DNA from: Ekhidna sp051379705
GTDB taxonomy: Bacteria > Bacteroidota > Bacteroidia > Cytophagales > Cyclobacteriaceae
NCBI RefSeq assembly: GCF_051379705.1
Contig: NZ_CP179868.1
Span: 992,001-1,056,000 of the forward strand
Length of the DNA stretch: 64,000 nucleotides
Direction of reading: 5' to 3'
Shown: positions 36,675-46,204 of the stretch, one piece after another
Position numbering within the stretch: position 1 is the stretch's first letter
Layout: every line of letters begins with the position of its first letter
Program-made: the position numbers and the translations under genes
Notes under the pieces: generated by a model
The model's database searches: none
What the model was told of the DNA's origin: nothing
Seen by the model: only the letters and a program-made list of their open reading frames with translations

Positions 36675-37166
36675 ATGAACGGAATTTACATCCTGTTGGG
36701 TAGCAATATGGGCAATCGGTTGGAATACCTTCGAGAAGCTGAAAGGCTTTTAATAAAGAAAGAAATTCAAGTGATTGATGAATCTTCTATATATGAAACT
36801 GAACCTTGGGGTAAAAAGGCGCAAGATTGGTTTCTAAATGTCACCCTTCAAATAAACACAGCTAAGGAACCATCTCAACTTATGGAGGCACTGCTGGATG
36901 TGGAGCAACAGCTTGGAAGAATCAGAAAAGAAAAATGGGGCGAACGCTGCATTGACATTGATCTGCTTTACTATCACAACCAAATTCTTGATAGGGAAAG
37001 CCTGACACTACCACACCCCGGCATCCCTGACAGAAGATTTACACTGATACTACTTGCAGAGATGTGTCCATTAGAAACAGATCCGCTTTCAGGAAAAACA
37101 CAAATGCAGTTATTAGCTGATTGTAAGGATACGTTAGATTGCAAGCTCACAGATTACAAGCTTTGA
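36675..37166 (+). CDS. folK: 2-amino-4-hydroxy-6-hydroxymethyldihydropteridine diphosphokinase
   Basis: Folate-biosynthesis enzyme of 163 residues that transfers pyrophosphate from ATP to 6-hydroxymethyl-dihydropterin. The family motifs are LLGSNMGNR (N-terminus), ETEPWG (about 45-50), and RCIDIDLLYY with LPHPGIPDRRF (about 95-125). The stop is separated by a single base from the start of the TauE-like gene. It is divergent from sppA. Confidence 0.95.
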   Translation: MNGIYILLGSNMGNRLEYLREAERLLIKKEIQVIDESSIYETEPWGKKAQDWFLNVTLQINTAKEPSQLMEALLDVEQQLGRIRKEKWGERCIDIDLLYYHNQILDRESLTLPHPGIPDRRFTLILLAEMCPLETDPLSGKTQMQLLADCKDTLDCKLTDYKL

Positions 37167-37167
37167 T

Positions 37168-37914
37168 ATGTCTTTATTAGAAGGACTTCTTTTAATTGCA
37201 GCAGGCGTATTCGCTGGGTTTGTAAACAGCATAGCCGGAGGTGGATCATTGCTGATAATGCCATTGTTAATCTTTATGGGATTGCCATCAGCTGAGGCGA
37301 ATGGCACCAATCGTGTGGCCATATTTATTCAAAATATTTTCTCTGTGGCAGGATATCGCAGCAAGGGGGTTTATGTTTTTCCATTTGCGATCTATGTGGC
37401 TATTCCGGCCATTATTGGCGCTATCATCGGCTCCAATATTGCAGTTGATATTAGTGATCAATTATTCAATCGCATACTGGCTATTGTAATGTTGGTGGTA
37501 ATGGCAATATCTGTTTTTCGTCCGGCCATTAAAATCAACCCTGAAGAGTTGCTTTCAAGCGGTAAAATTTGGACTAGCATCGTCGTTTTTTTCTTCTTAG
37601 GTATATACGGTGGTTTCATTCAAGCGGGAATTGGTTTCCTGATTATCGCCACGCTCACAGGGATTCATGGGTTCAATATGGCTAAAACCAACAGCATAAA
37701 AGTATTTGTGATACTATGTTACACTTTAGCTGCTGTGGCCGTGTTTTACCTTGAAGGTAAAATTCAATGGGAATATGGATTGGTGCTTGCGTTAGGCAAT
37801 TCTGTTGGTGCCTGGGTAGGTAGTCGATGGTCTGTTGGTAAAAGTGATCGCGTGATTCGAATGATTCTATTGGTGATGGTAGTTGCCCTTTCTATTAAAT
37901 TGTGGTTTTTCTAA
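37168..37914 (+). CDS. TauE/SafE-family membrane transporter
   Basis: Membrane protein of 248 residues with about eight helices. The N-terminal GVFAGFVNSIAGGGSLLIMP segment and the repeated half with GIYGGFIQAGIGFL are typical of the TauE/SafE (sulfite/organosulfonate exporter) family. The real cargo is not known. It follows folK by one base and precedes the flippase by 9 bases, so it may share a transcript with both. Confidence 0.9.
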   Translation: MSLLEGLLLIAAGVFAGFVNSIAGGGSLLIMPLLIFMGLPSAEANGTNRVAIFIQNIFSVAGYRSKGVYVFPFAIYVAIPAIIGAIIGSNIAVDISDQLFNRILAIVMLVVMAISVFRPAIKINPEELLSSGKIWTSIVVFFFLGIYGGFIQAGIGFLIIATLTGIHGFNMAKTNSIKVFVILCYTLAAVAVFYLEGKIQWEYGLVLALGNSVGAWVGSRWSVGKSDRVIRMILLVMVVALSIKLWFF

Positions 37915-37923
37915 TTCAATCTA

Positions 37924-39417
37924 GTGGGAGTCGTTATAAAACAGAGTTTTTGGAGCACAGTAATCGCCTATTTAGGTGTGCTGGTAGGGTTTGCCAACAC
38001 GCTTTACCTAAGGCCAGAATACTTCGATTTGGATGAGATTGGATTGTTTGGAATCATTACAGCAAATGCGATGATGATTTCTCCATTCACCACATTTGGG
38101 ATGGCAAGTTCATATCTGAAGTTCTTCCCTCTATTTCAAGAAAAAGACAGAAATAGTGTTTTCACCTTTCAGGCGCTAATAGTACTTGCAGGATGTGTCA
38201 TAGCTATTTTCATTGGTTATTCTTTGAGAAATTTAATTGCACATCGCTACATCGAATCTGCTCCTCAGTATGTCAACTATCTTTCCATCACAGCCATCAT
38301 TATTGTAGTTAACAGCTTTTTCGAGATGCTCTTCAGTTTTAGCAGAACGAACCTAAAAGTCCTTTTTCCTTCTTTAATCCGAGATATAATTCTAAGAATT
38401 GGATCGATAGTTTTGGTTGTCGGGTATGCATTGCAATGGTTTAGTTTTGAATGGGCTGTAAGAGGCCTGGCTATCAATTATTCATTGGCATTGATTTTAC
38501 TTTTTGCTAAACTGATGATTTTCAATGGATTTAGATTCAGCTTCGACTTCTCTATGATTTCCAAAGACTGGAAAAAGAAACTCCTCCAGTTTTCTGCATA
38601 CTCAATGCTATTGGCAGGGAGTTTTGCAGTAATGAATAATGCAACGTACGATTTGGTCACCTCCATCTTGGGAGCAACTGCTAATGGCATTTTTGTCACA
38701 TGCTTCTTCATTGGAACAATCGTAGAAATGCCAAGAAGGAGTATGGCAAAAGTCATGTCACCAATTATTTCAAAAGAGATTGAAAACAAGAATATGAGAG
38801 AGGTGGAGAAACTCTACAAGCGTAGTTCAATTACCATGTCAGTCATAGGGTTTCTGATTTTTATTGGAATCATAACCAACTTGAACGACCTATTTCTGTT
38901 TATACCCAAAGGAGAAGCATTCAGAGCTGGTTTATATGTAGTCGTTTTGGTCTGTACTGCCAAGCTCGCAGTTATGATCTCAAGTTTTCCCGGTGAAATA
39001 ATTAACTACTCTCACCTCTATAAATACAACTTGGTTTTTCAAATGGGAACAGCCATTTTATTGGTTCTGCTAAACTATTTTTTGATTCCCATTTGGGGAC
39101 TGGAAGGTGCAGGTTTAAGTTATTTTCTAGCAATTGTGATTCATATAATTGTCAAGATTATTTATGTGAAATACCACTTCGGCATTCAACCTTTTCTGAA
39201 ATCGCACCTTAAATTGTTTTTTATAGGCATACTAATATTTACCCTAGCCTATTACTTTACCTTGGGTTTTCATCCGATCTTTACTATTGCCATTCGTTCA
39301 ATCCTAACTGCTATTTTGTTTATCGTCTTGATATATCTGTTCAAAATATCTTCAGACATAAATAAAATCATTCATTCTACCTTTGAGCGATTCTTAAAAA
39401 TTAACCTTCCGAAATGA
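37924..39417 (+). CDS. Wzx-like polysaccharide flippase
   Basis: Membrane protein of 497 residues with roughly 12-14 helices, of the oligosaccharide flippase/MATE-like superfamily. The start is GTG at 37924, giving VIKQSFWSTVIAYLGVLVG, the usual first helix of the family in Bacteroidota. It should move lipid-linked glycans across the inner membrane. The stop overlaps the YfhO gene by 4 bases, and the glycan cluster lies just beyond. Confidence 0.88.
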   Translation: MGVVIKQSFWSTVIAYLGVLVGFANTLYLRPEYFDLDEIGLFGIITANAMMISPFTTFGMASSYLKFFPLFQEKDRNSVFTFQALIVLAGCVIAIFIGYSLRNLIAHRYIESAPQYVNYLSITAIIIVVNSFFEMLFSFSRTNLKVLFPSLIRDIILRIGSIVLVVGYALQWFSFEWAVRGLAINYSLALILLFAKLMIFNGFRFSFDFSMISKDWKKKLLQFSAYSMLLAGSFAVMNNATYDLVTSILGATANGIFVTCFFIGTIVEMPRRSMAKVMSPIISKEIENKNMREVEKLYKRSSITMSVIGFLIFIGIITNLNDLFLFIPKGEAFRAGLYVVVLVCTAKLAVMISSFPGEIINYSHLYKYNLVFQMGTAILLVLLNYFLIPIWGLEGAGLSYFLAIVIHIIVKIIYVKYHFGIQPFLKSHLKLFFIGILIFTLAYYFTLGFHPIFTIAIRSILTAILFIVLIYLFKISSDINKIIHSTFERFLKINLPK

Positions 39418-41849
39418 ACTCGAACCTGAAGAAAAATATTCTTACGCACGGATTAATTATCCTTGGATTTCTTTTTATCACTCTCTTGGTTCATTATCCG
39501 ACCTTTATTGCCGGTGAGCAAATAAATCAACATGATATTTTGCAAGGAGTGGGAGGCAACAATCAGCTTCAATTGCATCGTGCCGGGACTGGTGAAGAAG
39601 CACTCTGGAATCCCTACATGTTTAGTGGAATGCCTGCTTATCTCACAGGCGCACAATATTCAGGAGATCTTATCTCTTACGTTTACAGGGGTATGAGGCT
39701 TGGAATGAAACATCCTCAAGGCATTCTGTTTGTTGCTTTTGTTAGCTTTTACATCTTACTTCTTAGCTTCAAAGTGAGACCACTAATAGCAGCCGCGGGT
39801 GCCATCGCATTTGGGCTGAATGGATTTAATATGATCGGTATAATGGCCGGGCATAATGCAAAAATTGCCGCAGTAGCACTTATGCCAATGGTATTGGCCG
39901 GAATCCATCTGGCCTTTTCAGGCAAACGATGGCTTGGGTTTGGTCTTACTGCTCTGGCTTTAGGACTTCAGATTCGAACAAATCACCCGCAGATCACCTA
40001 CTATCTGGCCATCATTGTGGCTGCATATGGCATCAATGCTTTGATTCAAGTTTTTAAGACTAAGGACTTTAAGCCCTTTGGTATAAATGCCGCACTTATG
40101 ATATTAGCTGCTGTTTTGGCCGTTGGAGCCAATTATGGAAGACTTGCTACCACACTCGAGTATAGCAAGTATACCATTCGAGGTGAGTCGGAGCTTCTCG
40201 CAGCAAAGAAAGCTTCATCAGGGCTGGATAAAGATTATGCTTTTAGATATAGTAACGGTATTGCCGAGCCTCTATTCCTGTTTGTTCCAAACATATTCGG
40301 AGGATCTTCTCAGCAAGAACTCTCAACAAAATCTGCAGTTGCTGAAGCACTGGGCAATGCCGGATACAATCGATCTCAAATTGCAAATCAGATAAAGACC
40401 GTGCCAACCTACTGGGGAGATCAACCTCTAACCGCTCCCTATTACGCCGGAACCTTAACGGTTATTCTATTCATTTTAGGCATTCTGATTTTACCAAAAA
40501 GACATAAAGTATGGCTCATATCGCTGGTGATACTCGGCATCATGATGAGCTGGGGTAAAAACTTCGAAGGATTCAACAATTTATTGTTTGACTATCTGCC
40601 GGGATACAACAAATTTCGCTCGGTGACTTTCACCATTATCATCACCATATTCGCAATGAATCTCCTCGGTTTCGTTGCTTTAGAAAAGCTAGTAACTGCT
40701 GAATGGAATCAGGAACTGAAAAAGAAGATATTTATCTTATTTGGTATCGGTGGTGGATTTTTAATTGTCCTAATGCTTTTTTCCAGTGCGCTGGGATTCC
40801 GGGGATCAATTGATTCTCAGTTACCTGAATGGTTCTTAGATGCTGTACGTGATGATCGCAAGTCCTTGCTGATAAGAGACAGTATGCGCGCGCTCATGTT
40901 CGTAGTGGCATTCGCAATTGTAATTTGGGCTCTTTTTAAGAAGAGAGTAAAGACCAGCCAGGTAATGATTGGTTTAGCTTTTCTGATATTCGTAGACAGC
41001 TTTTCGTTAACCAAGCGATTTCTTGGAGCTCAAAAATTTGAGAGAGATCCAACCGCTTCATTCTTTCAAATGACAGATGCAGATAAAGCCATTGCTTCGC
41101 AGGCGCTCTCCGGTGAACGTGTATTAAATCTCCAAAATCCGTTTAACGAAAACCGGACATCTTATTTTCATGAATCTATCGGAGGCTACCATGGTGCGAA
41201 AATCAGACGATACAATGATCTGATTGAATATTGTCTTCAACCTGAGCTTCAATCGGCCTTTCAAACCTTGCAAAGTCAATCCATGAATTTTTCTGGATTA
41301 CCTGTGCTAAATATGCTCAATACAAAGTTTATGTACGCAGGAACTCAAGCCAACGCAGTATTCCCCAATCGTTATGCAAATGGAAATGCGTGGACTGTGA
41401 ATCGTGTAATTCCTGTGAATTCTCCTGACGAGGAGATTGGTCAGGTTTGTTCCATCGACTCGAAGAATGAAGCACTAATTGATCAAAGTAAATTTGAAAT
41501 GCCTCAGATATCAGGAGCCGGTACGATCGTACTTACTGAGAAAAGTCCAAATTTGGTGAAGTACTCTGCCGAAATTAATGGTGGAACTGCGCTCGGTATT
41601 TTCTCTGAGATCTACTACCCTGAAGGTTGGAGAGCTACCATCGATGGAAATGAAACAGAAATACTTCGTGCTAATTACGTGCTAAGAGCTCTGGCCATCC
41701 CATCGGGGAGTCATGAGGTGATTTTCGAGTTTAAGCCGAAAACATATTATGTAGGAAACACCATCATGCTCATAAGCTCTATTCTGGTGATACTAGCATT
41801 CATGGGTGGTGTTGGTGTTGAATTACGGTCAGGAAATGGCACTGCCTAA
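39414..41849 (+). CDS. YfhO-family membrane protein
   Basis: Protein of 811 residues with about 12 membrane helices and a C-terminal extracytoplasmic domain (about 560-770), ending with a last helix. It matches the YfhO family, GT-C-like membrane proteins implicated in glycosylation of lipoteichoic acid or other surface polymers in Firmicutes. In Bacteroidota the role is unproven. The DILQGVGGNNQL segment after helix one includes the loop typical of GT-C-like folds. It is coupled to the flippase gene (4-base overlap) and overlaps the sulfotransferase by 14 bases. Confidence 0.88.
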   Translation: MNSNLKKNILTHGLIILGFLFITLLVHYPTFIAGEQINQHDILQGVGGNNQLQLHRAGTGEEALWNPYMFSGMPAYLTGAQYSGDLISYVYRGMRLGMKHPQGILFVAFVSFYILLLSFKVRPLIAAAGAIAFGLNGFNMIGIMAGHNAKIAAVALMPMVLAGIHLAFSGKRWLGFGLTALALGLQIRTNHPQITYYLAIIVAAYGINALIQVFKTKDFKPFGINAALMILAAVLAVGANYGRLATTLEYSKYTIRGESELLAAKKASSGLDKDYAFRYSNGIAEPLFLFVPNIFGGSSQQELSTKSAVAEALGNAGYNRSQIANQIKTVPTYWGDQPLTAPYYAGTLTVILFILGILILPKRHKVWLISLVILGIMMSWGKNFEGFNNLLFDYLPGYNKFRSVTFTIIITIFAMNLLGFVALEKLVTAEWNQELKKKIFILFGIGGGFLIVLMLFSSALGFRGSIDSQLPEWFLDAVRDDRKSLLIRDSMRALMFVVAFAIVIWALFKKRVKTSQVMIGLAFLIFVDSFSLTKRFLGAQKFERDPTASFFQMTDADKAIASQALSGERVLNLQNPFNENRTSYFHESIGGYHGAKIRRYNDLIEYCLQPELQSAFQTLQSQSMNFSGLPVLNMLNTKFMYAGTQANAVFPNRYANGNAWTVNRVIPVNSPDEEIGQVCSIDSKNEALIDQSKFEMPQISGAGTIVLTEKSPNLVKYSAEINGGTALGIFSEIYYPEGWRATIDGNETEILRANYVLRALAIPSGSHEVIFEFKPKTYYVGNTIMLISSILVILAFMGGVGVELRSGNGTA

Positions 41850-42675
41850 TTTCATCATTGCCGGTCCTCCAAAAACCGGGACCACTTCACTATTTGATTG
41901 GCTAGCGGGGCATCCTGATGTTTTACCTTCCAAAGTGAAGGAAACATATTATTTCTATGAGGATGCGAATAAGCAGAGTCCATATCCGAATTTTAATAAA
42001 GATGGGTGGAAGAAATATGAAGAATATTTTTCCGGCCATAGTTTAGAAAAAGTCTTAATGGAAGCGTCCCCGGGATATATTTATTCTTCACTTGCTGCCA
42101 AAAACCTTAGCACGCTCAATGATTTGAAAGTGATCATCGTTTATCGGCCAGCTGCCGACCGATTGTTTTCCGAATATCAATTCAATCGATTCAAAACAAA
42201 GAAATTTAAAGGATCCTTTGAAGAGTATCTGGAGTACGATGGAACCAATTTTTTAAGTCAGTCCGTTCGAGAATCTGTTTTAACTCCATTTGTAAACTTA
42301 TGGTTGAATCATGTTAAGGAGGATCAATTTCGAATCATTACTTTCGAAGAATTAAAGTCTTCGCCAATCAAAGTTTTAAAGAAACTAGCGACTTTTTTAG
42401 CGATCGATTCGGACTATTTTGAAACCTCCTCACTCAACAAAAAGAATGAAACTTTTGGTCTGCGAAATCGGAAGCTTCATGAAATAGCATTGACGATAAA
42501 AAGTTGGACACCTAAAGCGTTTCAAAACCTCCTAACCCCTATTTACTACTCTTTCAATAAGACTAGTGTGCCGAAAAAAAGTCAAGATGAAATAGCTCTA
42601 AAAAAGCGACTTAGCGAGCATCTAGCGAATGAAGAGCACACATTTAGAGAGAACTTTAACCACTTGTTTCTTTAG
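41836..42675 (+). CDS. PAPS-dependent sulfotransferase family protein
   Basis: Protein of 279 residues from the ATG at 41836. The 5'-phosphosulfate loop is GPPKTGTTS (Lys13), and the 3'-phosphate motif is YRPAADRLFSEYQFNRF (near 105-121). Such enzymes move sulfate from PAPS to sugars, lipids or small molecules. Its place after the flippase and YfhO genes suggests sulfation of a surface glycan or lipid (inference). The 3' end overlaps the convergent Fuc4NAc-transferase gene by 20 bases. Confidence 0.87.
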   Translation: MALPNFIIAGPPKTGTTSLFDWLAGHPDVLPSKVKETYYFYEDANKQSPYPNFNKDGWKKYEEYFSGHSLEKVLMEASPGYIYSSLAAKNLSTLNDLKVIIVYRPAADRLFSEYQFNRFKTKKFKGSFEEYLEYDGTNFLSQSVRESVLTPFVNLWLNHVKEDQFRIITFEELKSSPIKVLKKLATFLAIDSDYFETSSLNKKNETFGLRNRKLHEIALTIKSWTPKAFQNLLTPIYYSFNKTSVPKKSQDEIALKKRLSEHLANEEHTFRENFNHLFL

Positions 42676-43849
42676 CCAATTGCATAATACCTGTTGCAGA
42701 TTCGATGATCTTTTCTTGAGAAAACTCTTTTCTTAGTACCTGCCTGTTCTCATCAGCCATAACTTCCGATAGAGGTTGCAACTTTTTAGTTTCATTTAAT
42801 TTATTAGTCGAAAACACATTGCAGCCAATCCGTTTCAAATAGCTATAAATGGTATTATTAGGCTTCAGATATACCTTAACACCGAGATAAATTAAGGCGA
42901 GAATATTGTTAAAAGCTTGTTGCCGGTTGTGATACATAATGGCAAAAGAGCAAGAACGCAATATCCTGGTATATTCATTCAGTGGCATCAATTCAACTAA
43001 AGGCTTAAAAGATTCTCCCAGGCTCTTCTTACCATCTTCAATCACCCAATCACGATATTTCCCAAGATCTTTACCATAGCTAAGTGGGCATATTACTTCC
43101 TGTCCTTCGTCTATCTCCAATTGTCGGATGACCTCAATAGCATCTACATGATTGTTTTCCATGGTGCAGGAATTACCCAACAAAATATGATTTCCTGAAC
43201 ACGGTTCAGCATCGATTGAACCAATGAGTCGTTCTAAACTTATGAATCTTGCATCTGTCCAATTCATTTGAAATGGATATTTACTATGCAGTAATTCATA
43301 ATCCTCCTTCAGGAAGGTTCCGCAATAGTTTACACGTGTAAAAAGTGCCTCTCTAACCTGATTGGAGTCCTTAGATATCTTACTTTTTCTCAGCGTTTCG
43401 AAGAGAAGGCTGGTAATAAATGGAATACTGAGTGCAGATTTTATCCCTAAATCCGCCTTCATCTTATCAAGTTTTGAAACGGTACTTTGATCTTTTAATC
43501 TTCTGGAAGTGTATTTGTCATATAAATCTTCACTCATCTTTGGCAGACTATATCCATCTCCTCCCCAAAAAATCCATACTACAGTCGTATTTTCTGGAAT
43601 AATGGAAAGTAACTCGAACCAACGAATATCCATGAAGTGTACAACTATCATAGCAGGACTGAGCTTTGTCAACTGTCTTTTAGCTTGGCTCCATCCGAAG
43701 ACATACATTCCTACATGTTCCTGCTTTGTAACAAACCTTAATTTCTGTCCTGGATAGCGCATTCCTATCAGATGGTAATTCTCTTTTGATCCAAACACAT
43801 CAATGGTATAGTTTGCAAACCTTGAGTCCGTATGCAGGTGAAGAATCAC
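42656..43849 (-). CDS. WecF-like Fuc4NAc transferase (GT56)
   Basis: Glycosyltransferase of 397 residues. Features shared with E. coli WecF, recalled from that sequence: FWGGDGY (WecF HIWGADLY), LLGNSCTMENNHVDAIEVI (LVGNSGDRSNEHIAALRAV) and YHNRQQAFNNILALI (ARQQGIGTLCLLI). WecF transfers Fuc4NAc from its dTDP form to a lipid-linked acceptor. It is the last gene of a long leftward operon, directly after the WecE-like transaminase (4-base overlap), which supports the assignment. The acceptor here is unknown and need not be enterobacterial common antigen. Confidence 0.82.
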   Translation of the reverse strand: MILHLHTDSRFANYTIDVFGSKENYHLIGMRYPGQKLRFVTKQEHVGMYVFGWSQAKRQLTKLSPAMIVVHFMDIRWFELLSIIPENTTVVWIFWGGDGYSLPKMSEDLYDKYTSRRLKDQSTVSKLDKMKADLGIKSALSIPFITSLLFETLRKSKISKDSNQVREALFTRVNYCGTFLKEDYELLHSKYPFQMNWTDARFISLERLIGSIDAEPCSGNHILLGNSCTMENNHVDAIEVIRQLEIDEGQEVICPLSYGKDLGKYRDWVIEDGKKSLGESFKPLVELMPLNEYTRILRSCSFAIMYHNRQQAFNNILALIYLGVKVYLKPNNTIYSYLKRIGCNVFSTNKLNETKKLQPLSEVMADENRQVLRKEFSQEKIIESATGIMQLAKETSG

Positions 43850-44964
43850 TTGTAAAATTTTTTTATAGCAGTAATGACAACCTCCTGATCTGCCCCTAAT
43901 TCATAATAAAACGGAAGTCTTGCAAGATTTTCTGCATATCGATCACAATTTGGCAGTTCGCCGCCCTGATACTTTTTCCGGTAAAACGAGCTCTTATGCA
44001 GTGATAGGTAATGAAAGACCGGATGTGCTCCTGACTTCCGAATGTGATTAATGAGTCGATCTCTTTCATCGGGAGCCTCACACACCAAATAGAACATGTG
44101 TGCATTATTGGTGGCATAATCAGGAATAAAGGGTAAATATCCTCCTCGTGAATCCAGAAAATCCAACGACTCGCGATATCGATCCCAAATGCTCAATCGC
44201 ATTTTTTGAATAACATCCAAACTCTCTAACTGAGCATACAAGAAGGCCGCCGTAATTTCTGAAGGCAAAAAAGATGAACCTACATCGACCCAACCATATT
44301 TATCAACCTCACCCCGAAAAAAAGAAGCCCTATTTGTACCTTTTTCCCATAAAATCTCAGCCCTTTTTTCAAAATTTTCATCATTTATCACCAGCATGCC
44401 ACCCTCTCCGGAGATGATGTTTTTTGTTTCATGAAATGAAAATGCTGCCAGATGACCAATACTGCCAAGGTATTTATCCTTGTGCTTGCTGTCAATACTT
44501 TGCGCTGCATCCTCCACCACATAGATATTGTGCTCATTGGCTATGTCCATGATTGCATCCATGTCACATGCTACTCCTGCATAGTGTACCACTACGATTG
44601 CTTTGGTCTTCGCGGTGATTAAAGACCTAATGCTTTCTACAGATATATTGGGATTTGAGTCGCTACTATCCGCAAACTGAATGGAAGCACCTCTCAAGAC
44701 AAAAGCGTTGGCGGATGAGACAAACGTGTAGCTGGGAATGATCACCTCATCTCCTGGCTGAATATCTAATAAAAGAGCTGCCATTTCCAAAGCATCGGTG
44801 CAGGATGTTGTGAGGAGGCACTTGCGAAAGTTGAATCTCTCTTCGAAAAACTGGTGACACTTCTTTGTGAATTCGCCATTCCCCGAAATTTTACCAGTCT
44901 TCACAGCTTCTTGGATGTAAGCTGTTTCGTTACCAGTTAAATATGGTTTATTGAATGGAATCAT
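43846..44964 (-). CDS. dTDP-4-amino-4,6-dideoxygalactose transaminase (WecE-like)
   Basis: PLP-dependent aminotransferase of 372 residues in the DegT/DnrJ/EryC1 family, closest in sequence pattern to WecE/RffA: MIPFNKPYLTGNE at the N-terminus and FSFHETKNIISGEGG around the PLP lysine, Lys181, the same number as in E. coli WecE by my recall. It should convert dTDP-4-keto-6-deoxyglucose to dTDP-Fuc4N. It is followed by the WecF-like transferase and preceded by the NeuD/PglD-like acetyltransferase, each with 4-base overlaps. Confidence 0.9.
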   Translation of the reverse strand: MIPFNKPYLTGNETAYIQEAVKTGKISGNGEFTKKCHQFFEERFNFRKCLLTTSCTDALEMAALLLDIQPGDEVIIPSYTFVSSANAFVLRGASIQFADSSDSNPNISVESIRSLITAKTKAIVVVHYAGVACDMDAIMDIANEHNIYVVEDAAQSIDSKHKDKYLGSIGHLAAFSFHETKNIISGEGGMLVINDENFEKRAEILWEKGTNRASFFRGEVDKYGWVDVGSSFLPSEITAAFLYAQLESLDVIQKMRLSIWDRYRESLDFLDSRGGYLPFIPDYATNNAHMFYLVCEAPDERDRLINHIRKSGAHPVFHYLSLHKSSFYRKKYQGGELPNCDRYAENLARLPFYYELGADQEVVITAIKKFYK

Positions 44965-45569
44965 AATTTCTTAAATGTGGCAGGAATCCCGACATATAGC
45001 CCGGCTTTTTCAAGCATATCAGTAACGACTGCACCAGCGCCAGTTCTTACTCCGGAAGAAACTCGAATATTATCTATCACCTTGGTGCCGGTACCTAGAT
45101 TTACTTTTTGCTCTATTGTCACAAAGCCTGAGATCACTACTCCCGGTGACAACATTGAATGGCTTTCGATAGTGGAATCATGCGCAATGACACATCCTGC
45201 ATTCAATGAAACGTTATCACCAATCACCACATTCATATCTAACACGCATCCCGGATATATAAATGTTCCTGCACCAATCTGACATGATGGATCAATATAG
45301 GCTGATGGATTAATCACCGTACCAAATGGAATCGTTTTTGAAAGCTCGTCATACAATCTGCTACGCACATCCATATGTTTATAGCCAATGCCTATCATTA
45401 ACTCATCAAAGGTTTTATTCTCAAATGCAGTTTTCACATCCTCAATTTTACCCAGAACCTCATTTGAATAATCATCGAAAAATCCAACAACTTCATAACC
45501 GCATTTTGAAGCATGATAGGCTATCTGCTGCCCCAGATCTCCGGCACCGATGATGGCTAGCTTTTTCAT
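44961..45569 (-). CDS. NeuD/PglD-like sugar acetyltransferase
   Basis: Protein of 202 residues: an N-terminal nucleotide-sugar-binding domain (AIIGAGDLGQQIAYHA ... VVGFFDDY) and a left-handed beta-helix of hexapeptide repeats (IDPSCQIGAGTFIYPGCVLD and on). PglD of Campylobacter acetylates a UDP-4-amino sugar; NeuD acts on sialic acid. Next to a WecE-like transaminase it probably N-acetylates dTDP-Fuc4N, taking the place of the GNAT enzyme WecD of E. coli (inference). Confidence 0.88.
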   Translation of the reverse strand: MKKLAIIGAGDLGQQIAYHASKCGYEVVGFFDDYSNEVLGKIEDVKTAFENKTFDELMIGIGYKHMDVRSRLYDELSKTIPFGTVINPSAYIDPSCQIGAGTFIYPGCVLDMNVVIGDNVSLNAGCVIAHDSTIESHSMLSPGVVISGFVTIEQKVNLGTGTKVIDNIRVSSGVRTGAGAVVTDMLEKAGLYVGIPATFKKL

Positions 45570-46204
45570 AGAAGTGAAGTTAGTTCGTTCATTGATTTAA
45601 TCTTCTTTCCCTCATAGGTTGAGTAAAAGTTATTTCGATCTAACAATACTGCCTCTATTCCCATTTCTTTTGCTGGGACAATATCAAGATGCATAGAATC
45701 TCCAACAAACATGATTTCACTTGCCTGATATCCAGAAGTATCAATCATTTGGCTAAAAAATTCCGGTTGAGGTTTCTTAACTCCCAACTCTTCAGAAATT
45801 AATATCCATTTAAAATCATAGGAAAAATAGTGCTTGAGTTTCTCTTGAAGGGATTTATCCCAATTTGAGGCAATTCCAATCGGTAGAGATAATTGTTCAA
45901 TAATGTCCAAGTCATCAAACTTGTGCCACTCCAACCCACGACTTACCTCATAGATGTTTTGAACCAATAAAGGACTTGTCTCAACCTGAAGTGCTTGACA
46001 CAGTTTGGCATTAAATCCATTGTAGAATTCTTGCGTAGTTTCATCGGGAAACACCACTTCCTCAGTTAATTGCTGATGAATAGCTTGAATTTGTTCCCGA
46101 ACAAAGCTGTAACCAAATTTCTGAAACGCTTCCTGAATATTCGCCATCAAGTCTGGCTTATGCAAAAGGGTGTTAGCTACATCAAAAAAAATGGCTTTGA
46201 TCAT
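45566..46204 (-). CDS. HAD-family hydrolase
   Basis: Haloacid-dehalogenase-superfamily protein of 212 residues. Motif I is FFDVANTLLH (near residue 6-15), motif II lies in GIASNWDKS, and motif III/IV is GVKKPQPEFF ... FVGDSMHLDIVPAK. The second aspartate of motif I is replaced by asparagine in DVAN, which may alter the usual phosphatase chemistry. It sits between the ATP-grasp and acetyltransferase genes with 4-base overlaps. The substrate is probably a sugar phosphate or related (inference). Confidence 0.85.
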   Translation of the reverse strand: MIKAIFFDVANTLLHKPDLMANIQEAFQKFGYSFVREQIQAIHQQLTEEVVFPDETTQEFYNGFNAKLCQALQVETSPLLVQNIYEVSRGLEWHKFDDLDIIEQLSLPIGIASNWDKSLQEKLKHYFSYDFKWILISEELGVKKPQPEFFSQMIDTSGYQASEIMFVGDSMHLDIVPAKEMGIEAVLLDRNNFYSTYEGKKIKSMNELTSLL

